Source: Streptomyces sp. PKU-EA00015
GTDB taxonomy: Bacteria; Actinomycetota; Actinomycetes; Streptomycetales; Streptomycetaceae
Length of the DNA: 64,000 bases
Reading direction: 5' to 3'
Assembly (NCBI RefSeq): GCF_013387495.1
Contig: NZ_JABZEE010000044.1
Span: 62,001 to 126,000 of the forward strand
The notes beneath the pieces were generated by a model. That model worked only from the letters and a program-made list of their open reading frames with translations, was not told the DNA's origin and ran no database searches. Each line of letters opens with the position of its first letter. Within the stretch, counting starts at the first letter, position 1. Positions 35,764-44,690 of the stretch are shown in pieces. The position numbers and the translations under genes are program-made.

Positions 35764-36498
35764 TCAGGTCCACCAGCGACTCGCCGCCCAGGCGATTGCG
35801 TAACCCGCACTGTTGAGGGCGCAGTGCAGCGCCACGGGTGGGATGAGGCTGCCGGAGCGGCGGCGGAGCTCGCAGAGAAGCACACCGGCGAGGGCGGTGC
35901 CGACGACCGCCGCCGTCACTGCCAGGGCGACGCCGGCTTGGCCGGCTCCGAAGACCGCTTGGGCCGCCGCGTTCGCGCGTGTGAGCCCGCGTGACGGCTG
36001 TACGTGCCAGAGCCCGAAGAGCACCGAGGAAACGACGGTGGCCCATACAGGCCCCCACCGTCGCCGAACCATGGCCCACAGCACGCCGCGGAATGCGATC
36101 TCCTCAAGCAGCACCGTGCCGAGCGGTACGCGGACCAGTACGCGATACACCAGTTCTTCAACAGACAGGCCCGCGGCCCGCTCGTCCTGGAACGCCTCCC
36201 GGGTGAACGGCAGTGCCACGCCCACGAGAAACACCACGAGAACGGCTACGGCCAGGACCAGGCCCCAGCGCAGACCACGGCGGGCCGACGCCCTGCCGAG
36301 CCCCAGATCGGCCCAAGTGAGTCCGGACCGGCGGGCGATCAACACAAGCAGCACGGCCGCAACTGCACAGACCGGCACGTACCAACCGGGCGCGAGCAGA
36401 ACGTTGAGCGCGTTCGCGGCCGCGAGCACCACGACGGCCAAGAGCAGCATCCACATGGCCGCACAAGGATCGCCGATGTTCGCGAGGGCGGCCCGCAA
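35764..36498 (-). CDS. CPBP family intramembrane metalloprotease
   Basis: A 244-residue polytopic membrane protein of the CPBP (Abi/CAAX) family. The signature reads GTVLLEEIAFRGVLWAM (EExxxR motif), then VVSSVLFGLWHVQPS and VALHCALNSAGYA, which supply the Glu and His residues of the metal site. Bacterial members process prenylated or bacteriocin-like peptides or take part in self-immunity. The start may also be Met15 (36456). It stands alone on the minus strand. Confidence 0.9.
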   Translation of the reverse strand: MRAALANIGDPCAAMWMLLLAVVVLAAANALNVLLAPGWYVPVCAVAAVLLVLIARRSGLTWADLGLGRASARRGLRWGLVLAVAVLVVFLVGVALPFTREAFQDERAAGLSVEELVYRVLVRVPLGTVLLEEIAFRGVLWAMVRRRWGPVWATVVSSVLFGLWHVQPSRGLTRANAAAQAVFGAGQAGVALAVTAAVVGTALAGVLLCELRRRSGSLIPPVALHCALNSAGYAIAWAASRWWT

Positions 36499-37447
36499 CG
36501 CGCTGCTCCACGGCGCGCCGCCGTGGACCGTGTCCTCTGTCGGCCGGCCGATGACACCCGTTCAGCGCCGCGCCGCATCAAGCTTTGTTGGTGAGAGTCA
36601 CCCGCAGCGGTAAGGACGGTCGACGACGGCGCCCGGTTTGTCATGCCCAGTAAGACCCGCCGTGCGCGGCCGTCGGGCCACGTCGGCCCGCCACTCTGCC
36701 CGTACGCTTCACCCCGCCACGATCGCTGGGCATGGAGCCCGGCGCCACAAGCGCCGGCACGGCGGCTCAGCCGCTCCCACCCGTCGCCCCGCCGGCCGAG
36801 CCGACGGCCGCCCCGGCTCCCGCGCCGGCGGCGAGCACGAGCCCCTGGTGGCGATCCCTGACGGCGAAGCGCTGATCCAACGCCGCCGGATCGGCCGACC
36901 GTCCGGCCCAGCAGAACTTCATGAAGGTGTCGCAGGCCTGGCCATCGCAGGTCCCCTGATCACAGCTGCGGTCGTCGTGGTCCGCAAGGTCGTGGTGCCG
37001 ATCATCGTGCTTCGCCTCATCAGCCCCACGCCGCCGTATGTTCTCGTCCTGCACCCGGGGGCCGCCGGGCCAGGCCGCCCCCAGCCGCATCGTCAGCCGG
37101 CAGCCGATGACGTCCCGGGCCGTGCCCGCCGAGTGGGGAACCGTCTTCGCACACCTACCGGACCTCGGGCGCGGGCAGGCGTGGAAGGCGGTGCGGAAGG
37201 CCCGCCCGCCCGCGCCGATCGTCTACGCGGCCAGGGCATCAACGCCGGTCACGAGATCCATTGCGCACACAGACCCGGATCGGTGAGGGGCCGGAGCGTG
37301 ATGCCCGTAAGCGGCGCCTGTATGAGCCAACTCTCGCCATGCCAAACCCGGCGGCCAGTGATTCCTGAGGTTTCATCTTGAGGGGTGATCAGCCTGGCTT
37401 GGTCCCCTCCGGCGGGTGAACCGATCGATGAAGGAGTACGCGAAGCC
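36499..37447. other. 949-bp interval without a supported gene
   Basis: Several open frames exist on both strands, but all are Pro/Arg/Ala-rich with no recognised domain or ribosome binding site. A minus-strand run FMKFCWAGRSADPAALDQRF near 36900 is protein-like but unassignable. No RNA gene or repeat was seen. Confidence 0.4.
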
Positions 37448-37945
37448 GTGTTGAAGCTGTCAAGCGTCCTGGGGCACACGATCCGCATGTACGCCAGTGG
37501 CAGGGCCGCAGGGGCCGATGTCCATGTGCACTACGAGCCCGCGGATCGCCGGGGCATCCCCGAGGTCACCTTTGCGATACGTGCGCACCGGCACGACCGT
37601 CTCCACCCTCGCCGGCGCGTCTGCCGCTGCATGTGGCCCCGCACGGCCTGGGGGAGGGCGGGACTGCGCGTGACGTCTTTGAACGTTCAGGGCTCGCAGT
37701 GGGGCCGGCACGTGGTCAAGAAATGGGAAGAGGGCGAGCACGGCTGGGCCGGAATCCGCGTGTCGTCCAGGGGACTGGAACTGGCGGGCGGCGAGCTCGT
37801 CAACGTGCAGTTCTCGCCAAACGGGCTGGAAGACTTAGGCCCCTACTTAGAACTCAGGTTTGAGGCCGAGATCGACGGTGTGAGCATCGGCGAAGCCTCA
37901 CAGGTCTTTCGGGTGGCGGGAACGAAGCTCCTGCCTGCCTGCTGA
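37448..37945 (+). CDS. Hypothetical protein
   Basis: A 165-residue ORF with no recognised family. The first and last thirds look coherent (LKLSSVLGHTIRMYASGRAA; LVNVQFSPNGLEDLGPYLEL; IGEASQVFRVAGTKLLPA). The middle third (RRRVCRCMWPRTAWGR) is Arg/Trp-rich and could be a frame-shifted segment, so the gene may be damaged. GTG 37448 has AAGGAG 11 nt upstream. A strong hairpin follows at 38103. Unlike its neighbours it lies in a stretch of lower coding quality. Confidence 0.5.
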   Translation: MLKLSSVLGHTIRMYASGRAAGADVHVHYEPADRRGIPEVTFAIRAHRHDRLHPRRRVCRCMWPRTAWGRAGLRVTSLNVQGSQWGRHVVKKWEEGEHGWAGIRVSSRGLELAGGELVNVQFSPNGLEDLGPYLELRFEAEIDGVSIGEASQVFRVAGTKLLPAC

Positions 37946-38102
37946 CCCAGCAGATCCACCGGGCCCGGCTGGTTCGCTGACTGGTCTCCGGCCAGGGCTC
38001 GGGGCCGCCCCTCCCCCGCCTCCCGGCTGGCAGTCCGCCGGCCGACTTCCCACCAGCCTGGTACGTCGGAGGCGGGAAGAGTTGCGACACAACCTCCTCC
38101 TC

Positions 38103-38143
38103 AGGCACAGGGCCCCGCCAGTTCCCGGCGTGGCCCTGTGCCT
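38103..38143 (+). terminator. Strong hairpin terminator
   Basis: AGGCACAGGGCC and GGCCCTGTGCCT pair perfectly over 12 bp; one mismatch is then followed by 4 more pairs and a 7-nt loop. Lies 158 bp after the preceding stop and is followed by a pyrimidine-rich tail. Confidence 0.75.
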
Positions 38144-38385
38144 CCTCTCACCTTCATGAGACCTGCAGGTTCGACTGTCCCTCCACGGGCGGGACCGTGG
38201 CGCAGGACGACAGCTTGAGGTGGGGAAGGTCTGAAAGACGGCCAGTAGTAGGTTCGTGTCGTCGAGACGTAACTAGCGGTGAAGGCACGTGTGGTTGGGT
38301 GGGGGCGTTCACAGATTCGTCTGTCACAGGGTTCGTCTTCGTCAGCGAGAGGTCTCCTGACTGCCTGCAGGCGGCAAGAGTCGGG

Positions 38386-39117
38386 ATGCGGGTGGCGTTG
38401 CCGGTGCTTGCGCCGCCGTGGATCGTTGTCCATCACACGGTGGAGCGAGTGCTGGTCTCCCGGTGGCCCGGGCGGCTCCTGTGGGTGAGGGTGGCGCTGC
38501 CTTCGTCGGACGAGGAGCGTGCGGCGATGGCACGTGCCTCGAAGGAACTGCTGCCTGATGCGAGTTACACGCGTGCCATCGCCGTCGACGTGCTGGAGGA
38601 GCTGTCCCCGTCGGTGCTCTTCGGCTCCCACGGCGACGAAGTGATCCGCGTCATCGAGAGCGGCCTTGCCCTGGACGAGCAGATCGCGAGCGAACTCGCG
38701 TCCGCCCGCCATCCCGCCGCCGACCGCGAGTACAGCAAGGCATGGAACCGCTGGCTCGCCCAGCAGCCAGAATTCGCGCACTACCAGGACCAGGATCACA
38801 CCTCGACCCTGGCGATCACCGGCGCCGGCGCGACGGATTCTCCGGTCGGGCACGGCCTCCTGCTGATCTGGCACATGGTCACGAACAGCGCCGAACACCG
38901 CGGAAGCGCGGGCTCGTTCACCGTGGACGAGGACGATGAACGAGTCCTTACCGAGCCGTGGTCCTCAGCACTCAGCGCACTGCTCGACACTGCGATGGCG
39001 TACGGCGCGCCGCACGTGGTGGACAGCAATGCCGCCACGGTACTGACCGCGGCCTGGAACACCGTCTTCCACCCCGAACGAGCCGACCGGCTTGATACGC
39101 CACCAGAGCAGAGTTGA
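38386..39117 (+). CDS. Hypothetical protein
   Basis: A 243-residue acidic protein with no recognised domain. Segments such as DVLEELSPSVLFGSHGDEVI, SGLALDEQIASELASARHPA and HGLLLIWHMVTNSAEHRG suggest a mainly helical cytoplasmic protein. A longer reading from 38197 is possible but the extra N-terminus is low-complexity, so ATG 38386 is preferred. It ends 62 bp before a SUKH-like fragment on the opposite strand. Possibly part of the immunity-type gene set in this region. Confidence 0.6.
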   Translation: MRVALPVLAPPWIVVHHTVERVLVSRWPGRLLWVRVALPSSDEERAAMARASKELLPDASYTRAIAVDVLEELSPSVLFGSHGDEVIRVIESGLALDEQIASELASARHPAADREYSKAWNRWLAQQPEFAHYQDQDHTSTLAITGAGATDSPVGHGLLLIWHMVTNSAEHRGSAGSFTVDEDDERVLTEPWSSALSALLDTAMAYGAPHVVDSNAATVLTAAWNTVFHPERADRLDTPPEQS

Positions 39118-39178
39118 CGACCGGCTGGAGGAAATCTTTTACGGGACAACGCTCAGCGGGACTACGGGCCGACACCTC

Positions 39179-39424
39179 CTACCAGAGCCAGCGGGCGAGG
39201 AACTCTGGCCAGATGAATCCCTGGTAGCCGGCGAATGCGGCCGGGTCGCACTCCTTGAGTTCGGCAGCGAGTTCTTCGAGTTCGGCAAGGACGGCGTCCT
39301 CCTCGTGGAACTCTGCGTTGAGGAGCAGGTCGCAGGTGTCGACGCGCAGACCGTAGTGGTGCAGGCATTGCACCCACAGGACGACAGAGGAGTTTGCGAA
39401 CCAGGGCTCGCCGTCCGACTCACA
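39179..39424 (-). pseudogene. SUKH-4-like immunity protein, C-terminal fragment
   Basis: The minus strand reads DGEPWFANSSVVLWVQCLHH, then a helix LAELEELAAELKECDPAAF and WPEFLARWLW before the stop. The WFxNSSxxLWVxxLHHYG pattern resembles SUKH-4-type immunity proteins of polymorphic toxin systems. No start codon or N-terminal domain is present upstream in frame. The rest of 39118-39834 has only weak short readings. Confidence 0.45.
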
Positions 39425-39834
39425 CCGGCCCTGTACCGGGCGACGAGATCGCCCGCGGCGCTGCTGCGATGTTGCCGGCCTGGGGCTGACCGTCCTTGCC
39501 CGTCGGTTCTGTCCCGGCCGTCCTGCCCGTCTCACCCATCGGCAGATGCGACCTACGGCAGCGACAAGGACCACCAATCGCAAGGAAGTTCGCGCGACCG
39601 TTGCCGCTTCGCCGACCCCCACTCCGGCCCCTGAGGACCCCAGACGTCTGCTCACCGCCCATGCCGCAAGCGTTCATGGGTGCGATCACATCCAAGACGT
39701 GCTGGACGAACGCGGCCTTCACGTCCACTGACGCCGCGCCCCCGCATCTGCCTCAGCTGATGAAACCTGTGCTGGGACAGCCGCGTCAGAAGAACAGCAC
39801 ATCCCGCCACGTCACCGTCCTTCCAGGAGATGAC

Positions 39835-40731
39835 ATGCACATCAGCACATCACGCGCCGCTGACCTGCTTGCTCTGGTGACCCTCTGCACAGGCGCCGTC
39901 TTCGGTTGTGGCAGCGAGAGGGAGGCCGGTAGTACGGCAGAGATAGCCGGGAACCGCGCCCGGCAGGTCGCCGCAGCCTGGGACGGCTCACAGGCGGCTG
40001 ACGCGTGGCGGGCCGGCTACTACCCCATGGGAGGGGCGGTCCAACTGCCGCTGGGCGGCCTGCGAAGCCAGGCCGACAAACGCGCCTACGAGGCCCAGAA
40101 CCTCCTCCTGCAAGGCGAGTTGCCCACCACATGGCCGAAGGACGGCCGAGTCACGTGGGCGGGCGGTACGTCGCTGACGCGGCCGTTGCTGGGGGCAAAG
40201 ACCGCCTACACGGCCCTGGCCCGCTCCCGGGTCGAGGCAAAACCGCACCTCACCGTGACCGGGGCACAATTGGGTGAGATGACCCTGGCCACCAGCCGCG
40301 GACCCGCGACGGTCCCCGCCTGGCTCTTCACTGTGCGGGGCTACGACGCCCCCCTCAAGATCGCCGCTGCCGACCCGTCGAAGCTGCCCGGATCGCCGAT
40401 CAGACCGGCCCGCGACATCCCCGCCGGCCAGTTGGCTCCGCTCGACCGGCTGGTCCAGATCGAGGAAGACCGGCGATCCCTGACCGTGATCGCCATTCAT
40501 GGAGCATGCGACGACGGCCCCGCCGTGGATGTCCTGGAAACACGCGGCAGCGTAGTGCTGTCAGCCTCCGTCAAAGACCCGAAGACGGGTAACTGCACCG
40601 CGCAGGCGAAGACGAAGCACGTGACAGTGAAGCTGGAGCGGCCTGTGCACGACCGAGTCCTGCTCGACGCGTACACGGGCCGACCAGTGCCATACGGCCA
40701 TCCGAACGAACCCTCGCCGAGCTGGAGCTGA
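39835..40731 (+). CDS. Putative lipoprotein
   Basis: A 298-residue exported protein. MHISTSRAADLLALVTLCTG followed by AVFGC provides a lipoprotein signal with Cys25 as the lipid site, though the preceding positively charged region is weak. The mature protein (RQVAAAWDGSQAADAWRAGY, GEMTLATSRGPATVPAWLFT, ETRGSVVLSASVKDPKTG) resembles streptomycete extracellular lipoproteins of unknown function. AGGAGA stands 4 nt before the ATG. The next 418 bp (40732-41149) show no supported gene. Confidence 0.75.
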   Translation: MHISTSRAADLLALVTLCTGAVFGCGSEREAGSTAEIAGNRARQVAAAWDGSQAADAWRAGYYPMGGAVQLPLGGLRSQADKRAYEAQNLLLQGELPTTWPKDGRVTWAGGTSLTRPLLGAKTAYTALARSRVEAKPHLTVTGAQLGEMTLATSRGPATVPAWLFTVRGYDAPLKIAAADPSKLPGSPIRPARDIPAGQLAPLDRLVQIEEDRRSLTVIAIHGACDDGPAVDVLETRGSVVLSASVKDPKTGNCTAQAKTKHVTVKLERPVHDRVLLDAYTGRPVPYGHPNEPSPSWS

Positions 40732-41149
40732 GCCTGACCTGTACCGACGGAGCGATCACCAGGGACCGCCCGGTCAGCATCCGCCGTTTCAGATGAGGCT
40801 GAGCGGCATCGCTTGGAGCGGTGCCGGTCGGCGGACATGGTTGCCCCGCGCGGTGGTGGAACCCTCCAAGATCCCCGGGTCGCAAGTGGAGGATCGCCGG
40901 TCAGCCGGCGCATCGGGTCAGTGCGGCAAGGCGGTGGCTCATCCTCGGTGTGTCAGGTGTGCCGCCGACCAGTCCGGCTGCTCCTGGCGCTCGCCGTCGG
41001 CCTGTTGGTCGGCCGCGACGGCCCGCTTCTCGCACGGACCGCACAGGGGGCGGGTGCCACCGTGGCCCCGGTGGGTTGCCGATCGCCTCCAGGAAAGGCT
41101 GCATGTGGTTCCGTGGCACCGCCCCGGCCGGGGCCGTACTCGCGGAGCG

Positions 41150-41731
41150 TCAGCCGAACTCGCTTCTTCCGAGGCGGCCTCTGGGTACGGGCAGCTTTCC
41201 GCGACGAAGGGTGTCCACGTGATGCTCGACCGGTTCGACGAGTGCTCGTACGGCTAGGGCAGGCAGGTCCGGCGACAGGTCGCCGCCCTGCAGAGCATGC
41301 ACGTACTCGAACGCCTGAGCAGGATCCAACGCCGGCACCCTTTGCCGGAGCAGACGCACGGCATACAGCCTTCCTCGCGCGGCCACCATGTCGCGCAGCT
41401 GTTCATGGAGTTCGTCCACTGCGCTGCGCCGGGTCGCTCCCCGGATCCGCTCCCGGTAATCCGCCTCCCAGGCCCCGGTCACCCAGGAGACCACGCCGAC
41501 CTCGTGGAGCCCACCATCGACACGGTCGACGAGATACGGCCCACCCCCCACCAGAACCTCGCCCGGCGTCCGTGACCGCACACGGACGATCCAGACAAGC
41601 TCATGCTCCTCAACGTCCGCCACAACAAGCCGGAGCACACGCCGCGGGTCAGCCCCCGTCGCCAGGCGCCGCAGCTCCTCGTCCCCCAGATAGGCCTCGA
41701 CTGCCCGGACCGCGTCCGCTCGCTCAACCAT
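41150..41731 (-). CDS. YrhB/Imm35 domain protein
   Basis: A 193-residue protein with an N-terminal YrhB (immunity protein 35) domain: VERADAVRAVEAYLGDEELR, then EEHELVWIVRVRS and LVGGGPYLVDRVDGGLHEVG, and VTGAWEADYRERIRG. A C-terminal helical region (LYAVRLLRQRVPALDPAQAF) follows. YrhB-like proteins are thought to protect against polymorphic toxins or act in protein quality control. No toxin gene is visible next to it. The start at 41731 (MVERADAV) is preferred to one eight codons upstream. Confidence 0.82.
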   Translation of the reverse strand: MVERADAVRAVEAYLGDEELRRLATGADPRRVLRLVVADVEEHELVWIVRVRSRTPGEVLVGGGPYLVDRVDGGLHEVGVVSWVTGAWEADYRERIRGATRRSAVDELHEQLRDMVAARGRLYAVRLLRQRVPALDPAQAFEYVHALQGGDLSPDLPALAVRALVEPVEHHVDTLRRGKLPVPRGRLGRSEFG

Positions 41732-41846
41732 CCGGTCAGCATCCCCTACACGCACGAAGCGAGGCCACCGAGAAATCCTCCCTGACGGCTGCCCAGTAGC
41801 CCAGGAACGGGGGATCCTGCCTCAGCCACCAACAGCAGCAAACGTC

Positions 41847-41873
41847 GGCAGTTCAAATCCCGTGGCCCCGCCA
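41847..41873 (+). other. tRNA 3'-end-like sequence
   Basis: AGTTCAAATCCC followed by GTGGCCCCGCCA resembles a T-loop, an acceptor strand and CCA. The 5' partner (GGGGCCA) is absent within 100 bp upstream, so this is not a tRNA gene. It might be a chance match or a remnant attachment site of an integrative element. Confidence 0.2.
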
Positions 41874-41947
41874 GCAGCGTCGCCATCGCCTTCAACAAGT
41901 CCTCCTACGCGGACGTTCCGGTGAACCGTGCAAGGTGTTGTGAATCT

Positions 41948-42481
41948 TCACGGGTTCACGGTGGAAGTGGGAGGCGACTGCATCATCCTCGGCATCAACT
42001 CAGCGTGGACATCGGCGGTGTCCTGGCTTGTGATGAGCGTTGCGCCATTGCGACGCAACGCTGTGAGTGCCGCTGTGTTGTGAGCTTTGGTGTCCGCGAC
42101 TACGGCCCGCGCACCGGACCTGGCGGCTTCGTCGAGCAGCACGCGGAGTACGGCGGTACCTGTTCCGCGGCCGCGTTGGGAACGGGCAAGCCACACGCCC
42201 GCTTCGAGGACTTCGTGGCTGTCGCGGACAGCCAGGCGGGCTGCGCCCACGATTTTCCCATGGTGGGTGATCGCAAAGGTGGTCTCTCGGAGTGGGCCGG
42301 CAAGTCCAGGGCGTCGAGCGCGGTGCCAGGCCCGGAACGCTTCTTGCCGTTCAGGCGTCCACCCTGGTGGACCGGCCACGGGAGGCATGACCTCCTCGGG
42401 TGCTGCGTCGTCGACGGCCACCGCGAGGAGTACTTCGAGGCTCCCCTCGTCCATCTGCTGCAATTCCACCCGACCGACCAT
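41948..42481 (-). CDS. GNAT family N-acetyltransferase
   Basis: A 177-residue acetyltransferase. The acetyl-CoA-binding segment is AGVWLARSQRGRGTGTAVLR, followed by AVVADTKAHNTAALTALRRN. The acceptor region is ETTFAITHHGKIVGAARLAV. Substrate unknown. The gene is monocistronic. An 11-bp stem hairpin lies 100 bp upstream of its start, perhaps the terminator of a gene that has since been lost. Confidence 0.9.
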   Translation of the reverse strand: MVGRVELQQMDEGSLEVLLAVAVDDAAPEEVMPPVAGPPGWTPERQEAFRAWHRARRPGLAGPLRETTFAITHHGKIVGAARLAVRDSHEVLEAGVWLARSQRGRGTGTAVLRVLLDEAARSGARAVVADTKAHNTAALTALRRNGATLITSQDTADVHAELMPRMMQSPPTSTVNP

Positions 42482-42580
42482 GTTGCTTTCCCTTCACTGA
42501 GCGTCGGACACCGGTTGTCGATCCTCACGTTCGGTTGGATGTTGCGCGAGAAGATTTCGGCAGGGCCGGCAGGCGTCCGG

Positions 42581-42612
42581 GACGGTCGGGTCGCTTTTCG
42601 AGCCCGACCGTC
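42581..42612. terminator. Hairpin in the 42.5-42.9 kb gap
   Basis: GACGGTCGGG and CCCGACCGTC form a perfect 10-bp stem with a 12-nt loop. It is not directly behind an intact gene. The surrounding 42482-42913 contains no gene that I can support. Confidence 0.4.
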
Positions 42613-42913
42613 CGGGCCGCCACGTCGATGTCGGTGATCTGCAACAGGCCTGCCGGGCTCCTCGCATCCCCGCCGCCCGGACGGCCGGCGAGGGCACCGC
42701 CATGGTGGAGCGGTGACAGTCGGCTGCGATCTTCCTTGACCGTTCTGACTCCGTTGAGTGATGTACTAAGTGCGAAGCGTAATCGCTTTGGCGTAAACCC
42801 GCCTTGAGTTGGGCGGGGAGTGGCAAAAGACTGCTCGTGTGCCGAAGCGGACACCCGCCGAGAGGGGTCCGCCCGCACGCCCGTCACGTATGCCATTGTC
42901 AGGAGACCATCGC

Positions 42914-43426
42914 ATGCCCGACGTCGGCCGAGACACCTCGCACCCGATCACGTTGACCGACGGTACCGCCACCCAGACCCGCGAAGTGACCCCCGCGGAT
43001 CTTGAACCGATCCAGGCACTGCACCGCCGCTGCTCGCCGAGCAGCCGGGCCCTGCGCTACCACGCGGGCAAACCCCAGCTCTCTCCCGCAGGATGGCGAC
43101 TGCTGTCCGACCCGGGGCGCGGCACCACGTTGGTGACCACCCCGGCCCAGCGCACGGACCACATCATCGCCATGACGAACGTGATGCGCACCGACCGGCA
43201 AGGGGTGGGCGAGCTCGCCGTGCTGGTTGAGGACGCCTGGCAGTCCAAGGGGTTGGGCACCGCCCTGGCCGCACACGCGGCCGAGGTGGCCCGCCGGGCG
43301 GGCCACCACACGTTGACGGCGGCGGTCGCCGCGCAGAACGTACCGATGCTCCATGTCCTGGAGAGCCTGGACGCACCACCCCCTCGCACCGTCGGACCCG
43401 TCCTCGACATCCACGTCCCGCTGTAG
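42914..43426 (+). CDS. GNAT family N-acetyltransferase
   Basis: A 170-residue acetyltransferase. TREVTPADLEPIQALHRRCS opens the fold, and the acetyl-CoA loop is AVLVEDAWQSKGLGTALAAH. ARRAGHHTLTAAVAAQNVPM is the following strand. ATG 42914 has AGGAGA 7 nt upstream. It resembles stand-alone GNAT modules that acetylate lysines or small molecules; nothing in the context narrows this down. Confidence 0.9.
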   Translation: MPDVGRDTSHPITLTDGTATQTREVTPADLEPIQALHRRCSPSSRALRYHAGKPQLSPAGWRLLSDPGRGTTLVTTPAQRTDHIIAMTNVMRTDRQGVGELAVLVEDAWQSKGLGTALAAHAAEVARRAGHHTLTAAVAAQNVPMLHVLESLDAPPPRTVGPVLDIHVPL

Positions 43427-43559
43427 CTGTGATTGCGCACGCGAGTGGGCACCGTTCGCCAAGTCGGACGCTCAGGCGAGCGTCCCGAGGCGGCGAGCTT
43501 CGACAGCCGGGTGAGCTCAGGCTCCACCAGGGCGACGCGGGGCGCGCCGCAGCGTGTGG

Positions 43560-43795
43560 TCAGGCGACACGGGACCGCTCGCCGGCGAGGCGCTCCAGGT
43601 GGGCATCACAGGCGTCCTCCCACAGCACGCCGGACTCCGGGGCCGGGTAGCCGTCGGTGGCGATGCCCTCAGCACCGCGGGCGATGATGTCGACCTGGCG
43701 CGCTGGTCGGCCGCGTACGCGCGGACCGATTCGGCGGCGTGCTCGTCGAGGGGTTGGCGGTTGGGGACGGACGCGGTGGCCGGCCGCTGGCTCAT
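43560..43795 (-). pseudogene. Small hypothetical gene with a 1-nt frameshift
   Basis: An ATG at 43795 opens MSQRPATASVPNRQPLDEHA then ESVRAYAADQRA in one frame. From about 43700 the sensible reading continues in another frame as QVDIIARGAEGIATDGYPAP and CDAHLERLAGERSRVA to the stop at 43560. The 236-nt span is one nucleotide short of 79 codons. Joined, it gives a plausible acidic protein of about 78 residues. Mutation or sequence error are both possible. The rest of 43427-43972 is empty. Confidence 0.5.
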
Positions 43796-43972
43796 CCGGA
43801 GCTGCTGGGCGCCGTGGCGGACAACACGGCCCGCCACGTAAGTGCGCGGCGGGCCGGGGCGCCAAGTGTGATACCCAGAAGGCCCCTCCCTGTCGCGAGG
43901 CGGCCCTGTGCGGACCACACTGGTCCGCAGCGCCCTGGCTGGGCGAACCCTCACGCCGGAAGGACATCGCCC

Positions 43973-44632
43973 ATGCCCACGGACGCCCACCCCGGCCCTC
44001 TGCGTGTGCTCGTCTTCGGCGCCGCCCTGCGGGCTGAGTCCACCAACGCCCGCCTCGCCTCCCTCGTGGCCCGCATGATCGCCGACACCGGCGTCACCGC
44101 CGACCTCGCCACCATGCGCGACTTCGACATGCCCCCGTACGACGGCGATGTAGAGGCTTCCGAGGGGCTGCCTGAGGGCGCTCTCGCGCTGCGCGACCGG
44201 CTCGAGCGATGCGACGCTTTCGTGATCTCCTCCCCCGAGTACAACGCCTCCATGCCCGGGGTCCTGAAGAACACCATCGACTGGGTCTCCCGCGTGCAAC
44301 CCCAGCCGTTCAAGACCAAGCACGCGCTGCTCGTTTCCGCATCCCCGTCCCTGGTCGGCGGCAACCGCGGGCTTTGGGCGCTGAGGGTTCCTCTCGAACA
44401 CCTCGGCACCCGCGTCTTTCCGGACATGTTCAGCCTTGCCAAGGCTCACCGGGGCTTCACCGAGGACGGCATGCTCACCGACTCCGGCCTGCAGGAGCGC
44501 CTTGCCGAGACCGTCGCGGCCTTCCTCCGCCTGGTCGAAGCCGATGTTCGGTACGTCTGCCTACAGCGCCGGTGGTACGAGTTCCCAGGAGACCGCACCG
44601 AGGCACCCGTCACCCAACGGGCGGAGGACTAG
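43973..44632 (+). CDS. NADPH-dependent FMN reductase family protein
   Basis: A 219-residue flavodoxin-fold reductase. The phosphate-binding loop is LVFGAALRAESTNARLA, and the signature SSPEYNASMPGVLKNTIDW is the conserved FMN-binding segment of this family (SsuE/ArsH/azoreductase-like). GNRGLWALRVPLEHLGTRVF follows. It transfers electrons from NADPH to free or bound FMN or quinones. The gene ends 4 bp before the left inverted repeat of the insertion sequence and appears intact. Confidence 0.92.
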   Translation: MPTDAHPGPLRVLVFGAALRAESTNARLASLVARMIADTGVTADLATMRDFDMPPYDGDVEASEGLPEGALALRDRLERCDAFVISSPEYNASMPGVLKNTIDWVSRVQPQPFKTKHALLVSASPSLVGGNRGLWALRVPLEHLGTRVFPDMFSLAKAHRGFTEDGMLTDSGLQERLAETVAAFLRLVEADVRYVCLQRRWYEFPGDRTEAPVTQRAED

Positions 44633-44690
44633 CTAGTAGTGCTTTGTTAGCTGCCTTGTCACGTTGGGAGTCTGGCAGTTCTCTGGACGT

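Noticed and set aside
36638..37381. A 247-codon plus-strand ORF
   Set aside because: Arg/Pro/His-rich with no domain, no ribosome binding site and no bias typical of neighbouring genes.
41774..41873. Complete tRNA gene
   Set aside because: Only a T-arm-like and acceptor-like 3' end is present; no matching 5' acceptor strand, D-arm or anticodon arm can be drawn.
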